Assembly: GCA_937892095.1 (NCBI GenBank)
Contig: CALAVC010000102.1
Span: forward strand, 1-12,933
Length of the DNA stretch: 12,933 bases
DNA from: an uncultured Bacteroidales bacterium
Lineage (GTDB): Bacteria; Bacteroidota; Bacteroidia; Bacteroidales; Marinilabiliaceae
Direction: 5' to 3'
How positions within the stretch are numbered: position 1 is the stretch's first letter; the number at the start of each line of letters is the position of its first letter. The position numbers and the translations under genes were made by a program. Below the pieces are notes generated by a model. That model did not search any database. It saw nothing but the letters and a program-made list of their open reading frames with translations, and was not told the origin of the DNA. Positions 1 through 7,160 of this stretch are shown here, in pieces.

Positions 1-56
1 ATCATAAACCTATCGGACAAGTAAAGTACGCTTTATTCTAATTCAACCAACGGGTA
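1..56 (+). mobile_element. Right end of an IS982-family insertion sequence (partial, continues past the left edge)
   Basis: Bases 3-41 encode the last residues of a transposase, HKPIGQVKYALF, followed by a stop codon. Then comes the presumed terminal repeat ending in ccaacgggt(a). The same 56 bases recur at 2124-2179 with only four differences. The C-terminal wording matches the end of IS982-family transposases of Bacteroidetes, as I recall them. The rest of the element lies outside the window, so I cannot tell whether this copy is intact. The shared block stops at base 56 and the flanks diverge after it, which marks the element boundary to within about one base. Confidence 0.75.
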
Positions 57-120
57 GTGGACGACAAATAACAATCGCTCAACAGAAAACACTCTGCCTC
101 GCTCGCAGGGTCAGTGTACC

Positions 121-166
121 AACAAGAGCAGCGGATAGTCTTCTCAGACCATCCGCTGCTCTTGTT
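121..166 (-). terminator. Strong stem-loop 17 bp past the stop of the exported-protein gene; probable terminator
   Basis: The arms aacaagagcagcggat (121-136) and atccgctgctcttgtt (151-166) are perfect 16-bp reverse complements. The loop can extend the stem by four more pairs, gtct/agac, after one mismatch. The position just downstream of the stop at 183-185 suits a transcription terminator. Neither strand shows a clear U-run after the stem, so it may act by structure alone, block convergent transcription from the neighbouring IS, or protect the 3' end. The stem-loop itself is certain; the role is inferred. Confidence 0.6.
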
Positions 167-182
167 TCGTTATCGGCGATTC

Positions 183-1740
183 TCAATACAAATCGTCTGC
201 CAACTCGTCTGCCATCTTCTCGAAATTCTTATACTGGCTTATCTCATACACACATACTGGGTCATTCTGACCTTGCTTCCACACAAAGAAGACTGCCGAC
301 ACCGTACTACCCACACTCAGCGGTGCCAAGATGCATACAAATCGTGTCTGCTCACTTGGTTCCGCCAAGATAGTACAGTTATCAGCTTCATCTTTAAATT
401 TATTCTGGAATTCTCGCCACTCATTCTCAAGGGTAGATGAGACGTAGCTCTTGTCCAACATAAGGGCAATCTTCGTTCCTGTCATGTCCACGCTCCTGCC
501 CTGCACTCTCTTGAAGCCCATTCTTCCTCCCATTAGTTTACTGTCCGCCGAGTAGCCCGTCACCCTATATGCCGAGGCATCCACAGTCTTCACAGATTTC
601 GCCTTAGCATTTGCTACGCCTTGGCTCCTGCCCTTGTCTGCTACTGCTCCCGCTACTTTTTCCACCTTCGCAACTTCCGTCGTCTTGTATACGAATATAC
701 TGCCATCTCCCGTCTGTAGCTTGACTACATTCGTCGCAAAATCTTCTTCAGCTATGTTAGACTTGATGGCACTACCATTTTTCAAACTCACCAAAAGCCG
801 AGGCGTCTCGTCCGTCTCTTCCCTTTCTATCTTTTTTATCTCTGCGTTCTTCCAGACAAACGTACTACCATCAGACGTCTCTATTTTCGTACTGCCTGTA
901 CTCGTAAAATTATATTCAACCACGTTGCACTTGATGACGCTACCATTTTTCAGATATATCTTGTGCTCCGTTCCACCACTCTGTTGCTGTTTAGCCGTCT
1001 GCTGGTTTCGCGTCATAGTCGCAGACTGCTGGTTTGTTCCATTGCCCTGTCCACAGATGGTTGCCGCTCCCGATTTTGCACCACCCAAGACCGCATCTTC
1101 TGCCAAGTTTGTAATCTCGCGAGTGATGCCTATAAAACAGTTTCTGAAGTTATCGTCCACCCTGATTGATGCATTGCCCCTCGTAGGATTTATTCTGAAG
1201 ACTACCTCTGTGTTACAAGTCTCTTTGCTGACCACTTCTATCCGACCTTCCAGACACATACCACCACTTTTTGAAGATGGACTAAAAGAAAACACTGTAT
1301 TTGCTATGGCAAGTCCTGCCGAGCCAAAATCCAGTTTCTCTATGAAAATGTGCATCTCATGTGTCGCGTCATTGGGCTGAGAGAAATCGTTCATATGACG
1401 CCCATCTTCAGAATTTGCAACTATCACCCCATCATACCTTTGCAACCTACGAAACAAATCTCCCTGAACCCATCGGAAAATGGCTTGACCACTATAATCA
1501 AAGTCTCCACCCTTCTTCTCTTCAACATAGTCTGACAAGGGTATCGGTGCCACGCTTTCGTCAAGCGTCGTACGCTTATACACCACCACCTGCGCCTCGT
1601 CAAAGTGCACATATATCTCTGTGCGTATGGGCGTATTGAGTATGCCTGCGTTGCCACTTACCACTTCTACATTGTCTTTGACTTGGGCAACCAGATTACT
1701 AACACCAACCAATGCTAAAATGTAAAAAAAAACGTTTCAT
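183..1740 (-). CDS. Uncharacterised exported protein with two 'LKNGS/DGS' repeats; start separated by a one-base frameshift
   Basis: I do not recognise a named family. The uninterrupted frame runs from a TTG at 1712 to a TGA at 183-185 (509 codons). The only good start is the ATG at 1738-1740, which is one base out of frame because of nine T residues at 1724-1732. With eight, the protein would begin MKRFFYILALVGVSNLVAQ, a textbook signal peptide with cleavage near the A-Q. Counting from 1712, residues 20-205 look like a beta-rich domain. Residues 228-247 form a Q/T/S-rich linker. Residues 250-296 and 306-352 are two copies of one module, and 380-509 form a C-terminal domain ending in an acidic helix. 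It probably acts in the periplasm or at the outer membrane. IS982 ends lie on both sides, suggesting an accessory locus. It could be a pseudogene, a phase-variable gene, or intact with a base-call error. Confidence 0.7.
657..797 (-). repeat. Second copy of the internal 'LKNGS..DGS.FVYK' module (residues ~306-352)
   Basis: This module begins LKNGSAIKSN and ends near FVYKTTEVAKVE. It aligns with the copy at 825-965 with one residue fewer between the conserved blocks. Similarity also shows at DNA level: both contain ctaccatttttca read on the plus strand. From memory, motifs of this kind (LKNGSxIxG... then T.DGS.FVY...E..KI) recur in Bacteroidetes exported proteins of unknown function. Here the two copies sit back to back, which points to a duplication within the gene. 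Confidence 0.7.
825..965 (-). repeat. First copy of the internal 'LKNGS..DGS.FVWK' module (residues ~250-296)
   Basis: This copy begins HKIYLKNGSVIKCN and ends FVWKNAEIKKIE, directly after a glutamine-rich linker. It shares LKNGS, IK.N, T.DGS, FV and the K-(I/V)-E ending with the copy at 657-797. The pattern of alternating short hydrophobic strands and turns suggests a small beta domain. No catalytic residues are apparent, so a structural or binding role seems more likely than an enzymatic one. Confidence 0.7.
1724..1732 (-). other. Nine-base homopolymer (T9 on the coding strand) in codons 3-6 of the exported-protein gene
   Basis: The coding strand reads ATG AAA CG then nine T residues, then ACATTTTAGCATTG. 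With nine T the ATG frame stops after 13 codons. With eight T it joins the 509-codon frame and restores a complete signal peptide. Homopolymers of this length are prone to slippage in replication and in sequencing, so this tract would switch the gene on or off by one-base changes. Confidence 0.7.
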
Positions 1741-1830
1741 TTGTATATAGACAATTATTAATAATTAACTTCTTTTACCTGTTTTGAATTAAATTCTTGG
1801 GCGCAAGATAGCACAATTATCTGATTTTGA

Positions 1831-2164
1831 GTAACGAACTGTATGATTTTGGGAGATAAGGGATACTTAAGTGCTGACGTTCAGCAGAATTTGTTCGAGA
1901 CAGCACATATCAGTCTCGAAGTCCCATATCGTCTCAACCAAGAATTGGCGACCACCGTCGTGGGCGTATAGGCGATTCAGGAAGCGAATCGAGACTGTTT
2001 TTTCACAACTTAACGATGGCTTCATGATGATACGCAACTATGCCAAACAGCCAGCGGGATTATTTACTCGCGTAGCTGTCAAAGTGGCAGCCTTCACCAC
2101 AATGCAATATTTTAACTTCTTGAATCATAAACCTATCGGACAAGTTAAATACGCATTATTTTAA
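1831..2164 (+). pseudogene. IS982-family transposase remnant, 5'-truncated and frameshifted
   Basis: In one frame (from about 1831) the sequence reads CMILGDKGYLSADVQQNLF and then PYRLNQ before a stop at 1969-1971. The reading then continues in another frame from about 1940 as KNWRPP...FRKRIETVFSQL, and runs to MQYFNFLNHKPIGQVKYALF and a TAA at 2162-2164. GDKGYL carries the second acidic catalytic residue of the DDE domain, and RKRIETVF carries the glutamate (codon 1991-1993). The first aspartate and the N-terminal half are missing. A gain or loss of one or two bases near 1938-1942 explains the frame change. No left terminal repeat is visible upstream. The remnant cannot make an active transposase. 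Family assignment rests on remembered IS982 C-terminal motifs. Confidence 0.8.
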
Positions 2165-2179
2165 TTCAACCAACGGGTA
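2124..2179 (+). repeat. Second copy of the IS982 right end, direct repeat of bases 1-56
   Basis: This block covers the last transposase codons and the presumed right terminal repeat ending in ccaacgggt(a). It matches bases 1-56 at 52 of 56 positions and has the same orientation. The four differences fall at the third bases of V, K, A and F codons, so none alters the protein. The outer boundary lies only 8 bp from the stop codon of the exopolyphosphatase gene. Confidence 0.8.
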
Positions 2180-2187
2180 TAGCGTGT

Positions 2188-3105
2188 TTATTTCTGTTTG
2201 TTCTGTTTAGTCCAAATGTCTGCTATTATACCATCGGCAAGTCCGTCTGCTGGTATTTCGATTTCGGCAACGTGCAACGCATCAGCAATAGTTAGAAAAA
2301 TTTGTGCAGCTGGCACTATTACGTCTGCTCGGTCGGGCTTTAGCTTATAGCGCACCATGCGCTCTTCGACCGATAGTTGTGATAGTTCGGTGTGTAGTGT
2401 GCGCAGTTCGTCAACATTCATAGTGCGCTCAGTTGTGTCGCGTTCTGTTGCAAGTGCAAAGAGCTTGTTTATGTTCCCACCAGCTCCCACAAGTCTTATC
2501 TTTTTCTCTGTGGGTTGCCGACGCATACTAAGCCTACGATAAAGATCGTTCATATCTTCTGTAAGTGTTTTTTGCCATTCGGGAGCAACAACATTATTTA
2601 TAATTCTAACAGTTCCGATTGGATAAGAATGTCGGCTAAGGGTCTGTCCATTGCTTATGAGACTAACCTCTGTGCTGCCACCACCAACATCAACATACAC
2701 AAGTGTCCTATCTTGCGTTGGTCCGTTTAGTCCACACACTATTGTTGCCTCTTCTTCACCCGAAATGATTTCTATATTCAGACCAGTTATATTGCGTATG
2801 TTATCTATTATATCTCGTCCGTTTGTGGCTTCACGAAACGATGCTGTTGCGCACCCCCTAAAATTTACTTTTTCGACGTCGTAAAGATTGAGTACAATGG
2901 CGTAAGCCCTCATTAGGTCGAGGAGTTTTTGCTCTTTCTTATCAGAAATTTTGCCCGTAGTAAACACTTCCTGTCCCAACCGGAGAGGGACTCGCAGAAG
3001 AACATCTTTGCTAAACCGCCCTTGCACATCGTCTTCAAGCCTTTTGATTAGCAGACGAACTGCATTGGAGCCTATGTCTATTGCGCCATAGTGTGTATAT
3101 GCCAT
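2188..3105 (-). CDS. ppx: Exopolyphosphatase / guanosine pentaphosphate phosphohydrolase (Ppx/GppA family, short form)
   Basis: Members of this family remove terminal phosphate from polyphosphate or from pppGpp in the cytoplasm, using an actin/Hsp70-like ATPase fold. The first phosphate-binding loop is GAIDIGSNAVRLLI (residues 7-20, Asp10). The middle carries the family signature FRGCATASFREATNG (82-96). The acidic motif ISGEEEA follows (114-120), and the second phosphate loop is VDVGGGSTEVSL (138-149, with Asp139 and Glu146). At 305 residues it holds only the two core domains; E. coli Ppx is about 513 residues, with extra C-terminal helical domains. The short form is common in Bacteroidetes. 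The sequence alone cannot choose between polyP and pppGpp as substrate. The start ATG at 3103-3105 precedes MAYTHYGAID, which fits the family. No terminator is visible, because an IS end begins 8 bp after the stop. Confidence 0.92.
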   Translation of the reverse strand: MAYTHYGAIDIGSNAVRLLIKRLEDDVQGRFSKDVLLRVPLRLGQEVFTTGKISDKKEQKLLDLMRAYAIVLNLYDVEKVNFRGCATASFREATNGRDIIDNIRNITGLNIEIISGEEEATIVCGLNGPTQDRTLVYVDVGGGSTEVSLISNGQTLSRHSYPIGTVRIINNVVAPEWQKTLTEDMNDLYRRLSMRRQPTEKKIRLVGAGGNINKLFALATERDTTERTMNVDELRTLHTELSQLSVEERMVRYKLKPDRADVIVPAAQIFLTIADALHVAEIEIPADGLADGIIADIWTKQNKQK

Positions 3106-3177
3106 AGTAAAGTTCTTTTTGTGGGTGGTTCATGCTATTGGTTTTTCTTCGTTTACTAAATTATCATTTTAAAACAA

Positions 3178-3224
3178 ATGTCCGCTAAACTTTGCTCACA
3201 AAAGTGAGAATGTTTAGCGGACAT
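3178..3224 (-). terminator. Intrinsic terminator of the TPR gene
   Basis: The arms atgtccgctaaac (3178-3190) and gtttagcggacat (3212-3224) are perfect complements. An inner stem, ctcac/gtgag, closes on an aaaa loop (3195-3208). On the minus strand the hairpin is followed by TTGTTTTAAAA, a U-rich tail as expected for factor-independent termination. It starts 19 bp past the TPR stop and lies between that gene and ppx. This makes separate transcription of ppx likely, although I see no clear promoter for ppx in the remaining spacer. Confidence 0.75.
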
Positions 3225-3242
3225 ATATGCTATGACAGCGGA

Positions 3243-4400
3243 CTACAAACTCTTATAAATGGCATTTATACGATTGTAGTTGTCCATTATGTTTTTACTT
3301 GCTTCGGTAGCGTAGTAGATGTTACGAAGTTTTTCGTAGCACTGCTTCTTATATTCTACATTGTCGGTTAGGTTGACTGTCTTTTCAAATATAGGAGCAG
3401 CGAGTTTGTAGTACTCATCAGACTTGGCACTGAGAGCATCAGCTTTCTTTTGGTCGCGCCAAGCATCACCTGCTTCACGCTTGAAGTGATCGCCAAGGTC
3501 AGAATACGACCAAGCAAGGTAGTAGTTTGATGCAAAATCTTCGGGGGCAAGTTCTACAGCCTTCTTGTAGTCGTCAATGGCAGCAACGAGGTCTTTTTTG
3601 CTAAGCAACGTACCACGTGCACGATAGTAGGGTGCAAAAGTGGGGTTCTTTTTGATAGCGAGGTTAATGTAGGTCATTGCATCATCGTCTCTGCCGGCTT
3701 GGTTGTAGTAGTCGATGAGCGAGTTTAGCATATCGGTGCTGTTTGGGTAGCGCTCATAGCCCTCTTTAAGCACACGCTCGACATTGGCATCGTCTTTGAG
3801 TTGCTTGTAGCATTCTACGGCAAAGATGTAGCTCTTTGGCTCGTGACTATACTTGGTAGACATCATTAAGAACTCCGCACCACGAGCCCATTCTTGTGCG
3901 TTGTACGATGCCAAACCAGCATTGAGCATAATGTCTGAGTCTGCAGCTGCTACATAGTTCTCGGTCTTAGAATTGACCCACAACTGTGTCTCGAATGCTT
4001 TGCTTGCTTCGGCATAATTCTTTTTGCCGAAAAGCTCTGCGCCCGAGTTGAAGAGACCTTTGGTTATGTCGGGCAAAAGCTTCTGTATTTTTTTGAGGTT
4101 CTTACCAGGCTTTTTGCCTTGCTGGTCGAGTTCGTAAGCTTTTTCGAGGAACTCTTTAACCTTGAAGACTGTAGCTGGCTCTGCCTTTGCTGCTGAGGCG
4201 TAGACATACGATGCGACGGCATAGGTGTAGGCATCATTTTGTGTCTTTGGATGAGCCATTGCTTCGTCAATAGATTTTTTTGCTACGGTAAAGTTATTGG
4301 CCATAGTCATGGCTTCAGCTTGCTTTACCTTTGCGGATTGACCAAATGCCACGCTCGGCAAGGCCAACGCTACTGAGGCAATTATCAATACACTTTTCAT
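3243..4400 (-). CDS. Secreted or periplasmic tetratricopeptide-repeat (TPR) protein
   Basis: The protein of 385 residues starts with a signal peptide, MKSVLIIASVALALPSVAFG, with likely cleavage before Q21. The mature part is almost entirely paired helices in the TPR style. Clear repeats lie near residues 114-147 (GLFNSGAELFGKKNYAEASK), 156-190 and 224-254 (LIDYYNQAGRDDDAMTYINL). Others lie at 256-289 (ALGLL-like RARGTLLSKKDLVAAIDDY) and about 290-344 (YYLAWSYSDLGDHF, then a long insert and APIFEKTV). No enzyme domain is visible, so it probably works as a protein-protein scaffold in the cell envelope. It follows gyrA by 41 bp with no promoter seen in the gap and is followed by a strong terminator. 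It is therefore probably co-transcribed with gyrA; I recall the same order in other Bacteroidales, but did not check it. Confidence 0.88.
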   Translation of the reverse strand: MKSVLIIASVALALPSVAFGQSAKVKQAEAMTMANNFTVAKKSIDEAMAHPKTQNDAYTYAVASYVYASAAKAEPATVFKVKEFLEKAYELDQQGKKPGKNLKKIQKLLPDITKGLFNSGAELFGKKNYAEASKAFETQLWVNSKTENYVAAADSDIMLNAGLASYNAQEWARGAEFLMMSTKYSHEPKSYIFAVECYKQLKDDANVERVLKEGYERYPNSTDMLNSLIDYYNQAGRDDDAMTYINLAIKKNPTFAPYYRARGTLLSKKDLVAAIDDYKKAVELAPEDFASNYYLAWSYSDLGDHFKREAGDAWRDQKKADALSAKSDEYYKLAAPIFEKTVNLTDNVEYKKQCYEKLRNIYYATEASKNIMDNYNRINAIYKSL

Positions 4401-4441
4401 TGGGTTTCTTATTGGTTGATGTTGAAGATTAATCTATTTCT

Positions 4442-6994
4442 TTAATTATTTGTCGTGTCCTCTGCAAAATCTGTGCCATCAGCTTTTTGCGCACTATCGT
4501 CGACAACGTCTACGACATCAGGGTTGATGGGTGTCGTTTCGTCGTCTTCCATGTGTGGCACGATTGTACCAGAAGCGATTTGGTCTTTTTTCTTGCCAAG
4601 ATTGATGAGACACAAACCTTGTGTGGCGCGTCCAGTCACCTTTATGTCGATTCCTCGCAAGCGAATGGTTATGCCAGAACGATTGATTATCATCAGATCG
4701 TCGTCGTCGGTCATGGCATCAATTGCAATTAGAGAACCAGTCTTCTCGGTTATATTGATGGTTTTGACGCCCTTGCGAGCGCGTCCTTTGACAGGATATG
4801 CTTCGAGTTTCGAGCGTTTGCCAAAGCCACGCTCAGAGAGGACAAATACGTCGGAGTTGCTATCGGGGCTTACGGCTATGAAACCAACAGCAACGGCACC
4901 TTCAGACAGGTCGATGCCACGCACACCAGAACTGTTGCGACCTACGATGCGGACAGTGTTCTCTTCAAAGCGAGTGGCGCGTCCATCGGAGGAGGCTATT
5001 ATGAGGTGTTTGTTTCCATCGGTCAGTACGGCACGCAGGAGCTCATCGCCTTCACGGACGTTGACAGCTATAATGCCGTTGGCACGTGGACGAGAATACT
5101 CATCGAGGCTTGTACGCTTGACTATGCCACCACGAGTGGCCATTATGATGTAGTGGCTCTGGGTGAACTCTTTGTTATCGAGTCCGCGAACATTGATAAA
5201 GGTCATTACCTTATCGGTTGTCTCAATGTTGAGCAAGTTCTGTATGGCACGTCCTTTATTTGTCTTGTTGCCTTCGGGGATGTCGTACACTTTATACCAG
5301 AAGCAACGTCCTTTGGCTGTAAAGAACATCATGGTGTCGTGCATCTTAGCATAGTAGATGTGCTCAATGAAGTCTTGGTCGCGAGTGCTACTGCCTTTTG
5401 AGCCTATACCACCTCTGTTTTGAGCTTTGAACTCTGTAAGCAAAGTGCGTTTGATGTAGCCCATGTGCGACACCGTCACTACGACATCATCATCGGCATA
5501 GAAATCTTCGGGGTTAAATTCACCATCGGAATATTCTATGTCTGTTCGACGTTCGTCGCCATACTTGTCCTTTATTTCGTTTAGCTCGTCTATGATTGTC
5601 TGCATTTGCATATTCTCATCGGCAAGGAAACGAGTAAGGTAGTCAATGTAGTCTTTTACCTCTTTATATTCGGCACGCAACTTATCTTGCTCCAGTCCTG
5701 TGAGGCGCTTGAGCTGCATATCGACTATGGCCTGACTCTGAATATCACTTAGGTTGAAGCGATTTATAAGGTCGATTTTGGCCTGCGCTGTGCTACTTGC
5801 TGCCCTTATTATTCGGACTACTTCGTCTATGTTGTCGGAAGCTATTATTAGTCCTTCGAGTATGTGAGCTCTTTCTTCGGCTTTACGCTTTTCGTATATT
5901 GCACGACGCACTACGACATCGTGCCTATGCTCTATAAAGCAAGCTATTATGTCTTTGAGCGTCAACAACTTAGGACGTCCTTTGACAAGGGCTATATTGT
6001 TGACTCCGAAGCTACTTTGTAGTTGAGTGTTTTTATAGAGATGGTTTAGAACGACGTTGGGTATGCAGTCTTTACGAATTTCGATGACAATGCGTGTGCC
6101 TCCCTTGTCGCTTGTTTCGTCTTGAATGTTTGTTATCCCATCTATTTTCTTTGTGGTTACGAGTTCAGCTATTTTCTTTATTAGCTCTTTGCGAACCACC
6201 ATATATGGGATTTCTTTTACGACGATGCACTCATGCCCACCTATGGTCTCAATTTCTGTTTTGGCACGAATGACGATCTTGCCACGTCCTGTAAGATAGC
6301 CATCTCTTACGCCAGCGTAGCCAACGATTGTGCCACCTGTTGGGAAGTCAGGAGCTTTGATTATTTTTATTAGCTCCTCAATGTCAATATCTTTGTTGCG
6401 AGCGTATGCGATGCATGCATCCACGGCATCTTTGATGTTGTGTGGGGCCATCATTGTGGCCATACCGACGGCAATGCCCGATGTGCCATTGACAAGGAGG
6501 TTTGGAATGCGAGTTGGCAGAACGACTGGTTCGTCAAGACTTTCGTCGAAGTTTTTCTGCATGTCAACCGTTTCCTTGTCGAGGTCGGACATCATGTCTT
6601 CGGCTATCCTGCGAAGTTTGGCCTCGGTGTAACGCATGGCTGCAGCACCATCACCATCGGCAGAGCCAAAGTTTCCTTGACCGTCGACGAGTGGGTAGCG
6701 TAGCGACCATGGCTGAGCCATGTGTACGAGTGCGCCATAAACTGACGAGTCGCCGTGTGGGTGATACTTACCGAGTACATCGCCCACTATACGCGCACAT
6801 TTTTTATAGGGTTTATCGGAGGTCAATCCGAGTCCGTCCATACCGTAGAGTATGCGTCGATGGACGGGTTTGAAGCCGTCGCGAGCATCGGGCAGCGCAC
6901 GAGCCACAATCACCGACATCGAATAGTCGATGTAGGCCGTTTTCATCTGCTCTTCTATCTTGACGGGGATTATCCTTCCTAATTCTTCTGCCAT
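4442..6994 (-). CDS. gyrA: DNA gyrase subunit A
   Basis: GyrA breaks and rejoins DNA in the A2B2 gyrase, which introduces negative supercoils using ATP hydrolysed by GyrB. The protein of 850 residues is full length. The catalytic tyrosine is Tyr122 in AAMRYTEAKL, the same number as in E. coli. The quinolone-contact region reads HPHGDSSVYGALV (78-90), with Ser83 present and Gly at the position of E. coli Asp87. IPNLLVNGTSGIAVGMAT (163-180) is typical. The GyrA box, QNRGGIG (525-531), a DNA-wrapping signature separating gyrase from topo IV, starts the C-terminal pinwheel (about 500-815). An acidic, low-complexity tail closes the protein (about 820-850). The start ATG at 6992-6994 gives MAEELGRIIPVKIEEQMKTA, as expected. 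gyrB is not in the window. The upstream 166 bp holds a nested hairpin that might regulate it. Confidence 0.98.
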   Translation of the reverse strand: MAEELGRIIPVKIEEQMKTAYIDYSMSVIVARALPDARDGFKPVHRRILYGMDGLGLTSDKPYKKCARIVGDVLGKYHPHGDSSVYGALVHMAQPWSLRYPLVDGQGNFGSADGDGAAAMRYTEAKLRRIAEDMMSDLDKETVDMQKNFDESLDEPVVLPTRIPNLLVNGTSGIAVGMATMMAPHNIKDAVDACIAYARNKDIDIEELIKIIKAPDFPTGGTIVGYAGVRDGYLTGRGKIVIRAKTEIETIGGHECIVVKEIPYMVVRKELIKKIAELVTTKKIDGITNIQDETSDKGGTRIVIEIRKDCIPNVVLNHLYKNTQLQSSFGVNNIALVKGRPKLLTLKDIIACFIEHRHDVVVRRAIYEKRKAEERAHILEGLIIASDNIDEVVRIIRAASSTAQAKIDLINRFNLSDIQSQAIVDMQLKRLTGLEQDKLRAEYKEVKDYIDYLTRFLADENMQMQTIIDELNEIKDKYGDERRTDIEYSDGEFNPEDFYADDDVVVTVSHMGYIKRTLLTEFKAQNRGGIGSKGSSTRDQDFIEHIYYAKMHDTMMFFTAKGRCFWYKVYDIPEGNKTNKGRAIQNLLNIETTDKVMTFINVRGLDNKEFTQSHYIIMATRGGIVKRTSLDEYSRPRANGIIAVNVREGDELLRAVLTDGNKHLIIASSDGRATRFEENTVRIVGRNSSGVRGIDLSEGAVAVGFIAVSPDSNSDVFVLSERGFGKRSKLEAYPVKGRARKGVKTINITEKTGSLIAIDAMTDDDDLMIINRSGITIRLRGIDIKVTGRATQGLCLINLGKKKDQIASGTIVPHMEDDETTPINPDVVDVVDDSAQKADGTDFAEDTTNN

Positions 6995-7043
6995 TTAATT
7001 TATTTTTCGTGTATTAACCGACCTCTAAGTTACTATTTTTTCA

Positions 7044-7108
7044 CATGTCTTGTTTCGTCATCATACCTAATTTTGCTCTACAATGACGCTTTTGACACAC
7101 AAGACATG
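7044..7108 (-). promoter_or_regulatory. Nested inverted repeat in the sufS-gyrA spacer; candidate gyrA leader structure
   Basis: On the minus strand, catgtcttgt (7108-7099) pairs with acaagacatg (7053-7044). Inside this, cgtcat (7088-7083) pairs with atgacg (7061-7056). The internal loop is 10 nt on one side and 2 nt on the other, and the apical loop is 21 nt. It lies 49 bp ahead of the gyrA start and 52 bp past the sufS stop. No U-run follows on the minus strand, so a standard terminator is not indicated. It could be a leader structure, a cruciform sensitive to supercoiling or a processing site. I found no exact TTG/TAnnTTTG promoter in this spacer. Confidence 0.35.
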
Positions 7109-7160
7109 CTTTTCGACCACCTGTCGGATGTTATATATTAATATGCTATTGTGCTTTTTA

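Noticed and set aside
634..1380. A 248-codon open frame on the plus strand opposite the exported-protein gene.
   Set aside because: Its protein is low in recognisable motifs, rich in Ser/Pro/Cys in the manner of an antisense shadow, and the opposite strand shows internal repeats and a signal peptide.
1831..2164. Possible functional plus-strand gene starting at 1871.
   Set aside because: Residues before codon 1940 are out of frame with the transposase. The true reading needs a frame change and lacks the N-terminal half, so it is a remnant.
6732..6738. GyrA has Gly at the position of E. coli Asp87, where D87G gives quinolone resistance.
   Set aside because: Ser83 is intact, and GyrA of Porphyromonas-type Bacteroidales, as I remember it, naturally reads GDSSVYGAL here. 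The glycine is probably the lineage norm, not a resistance mutation.
4442..6994. ParC (topo IV subunit A) instead of GyrA.
   Set aside because: The QNRGGIG GyrA box, the full six-bladed C-terminal domain length and the acidic tail favour GyrA.
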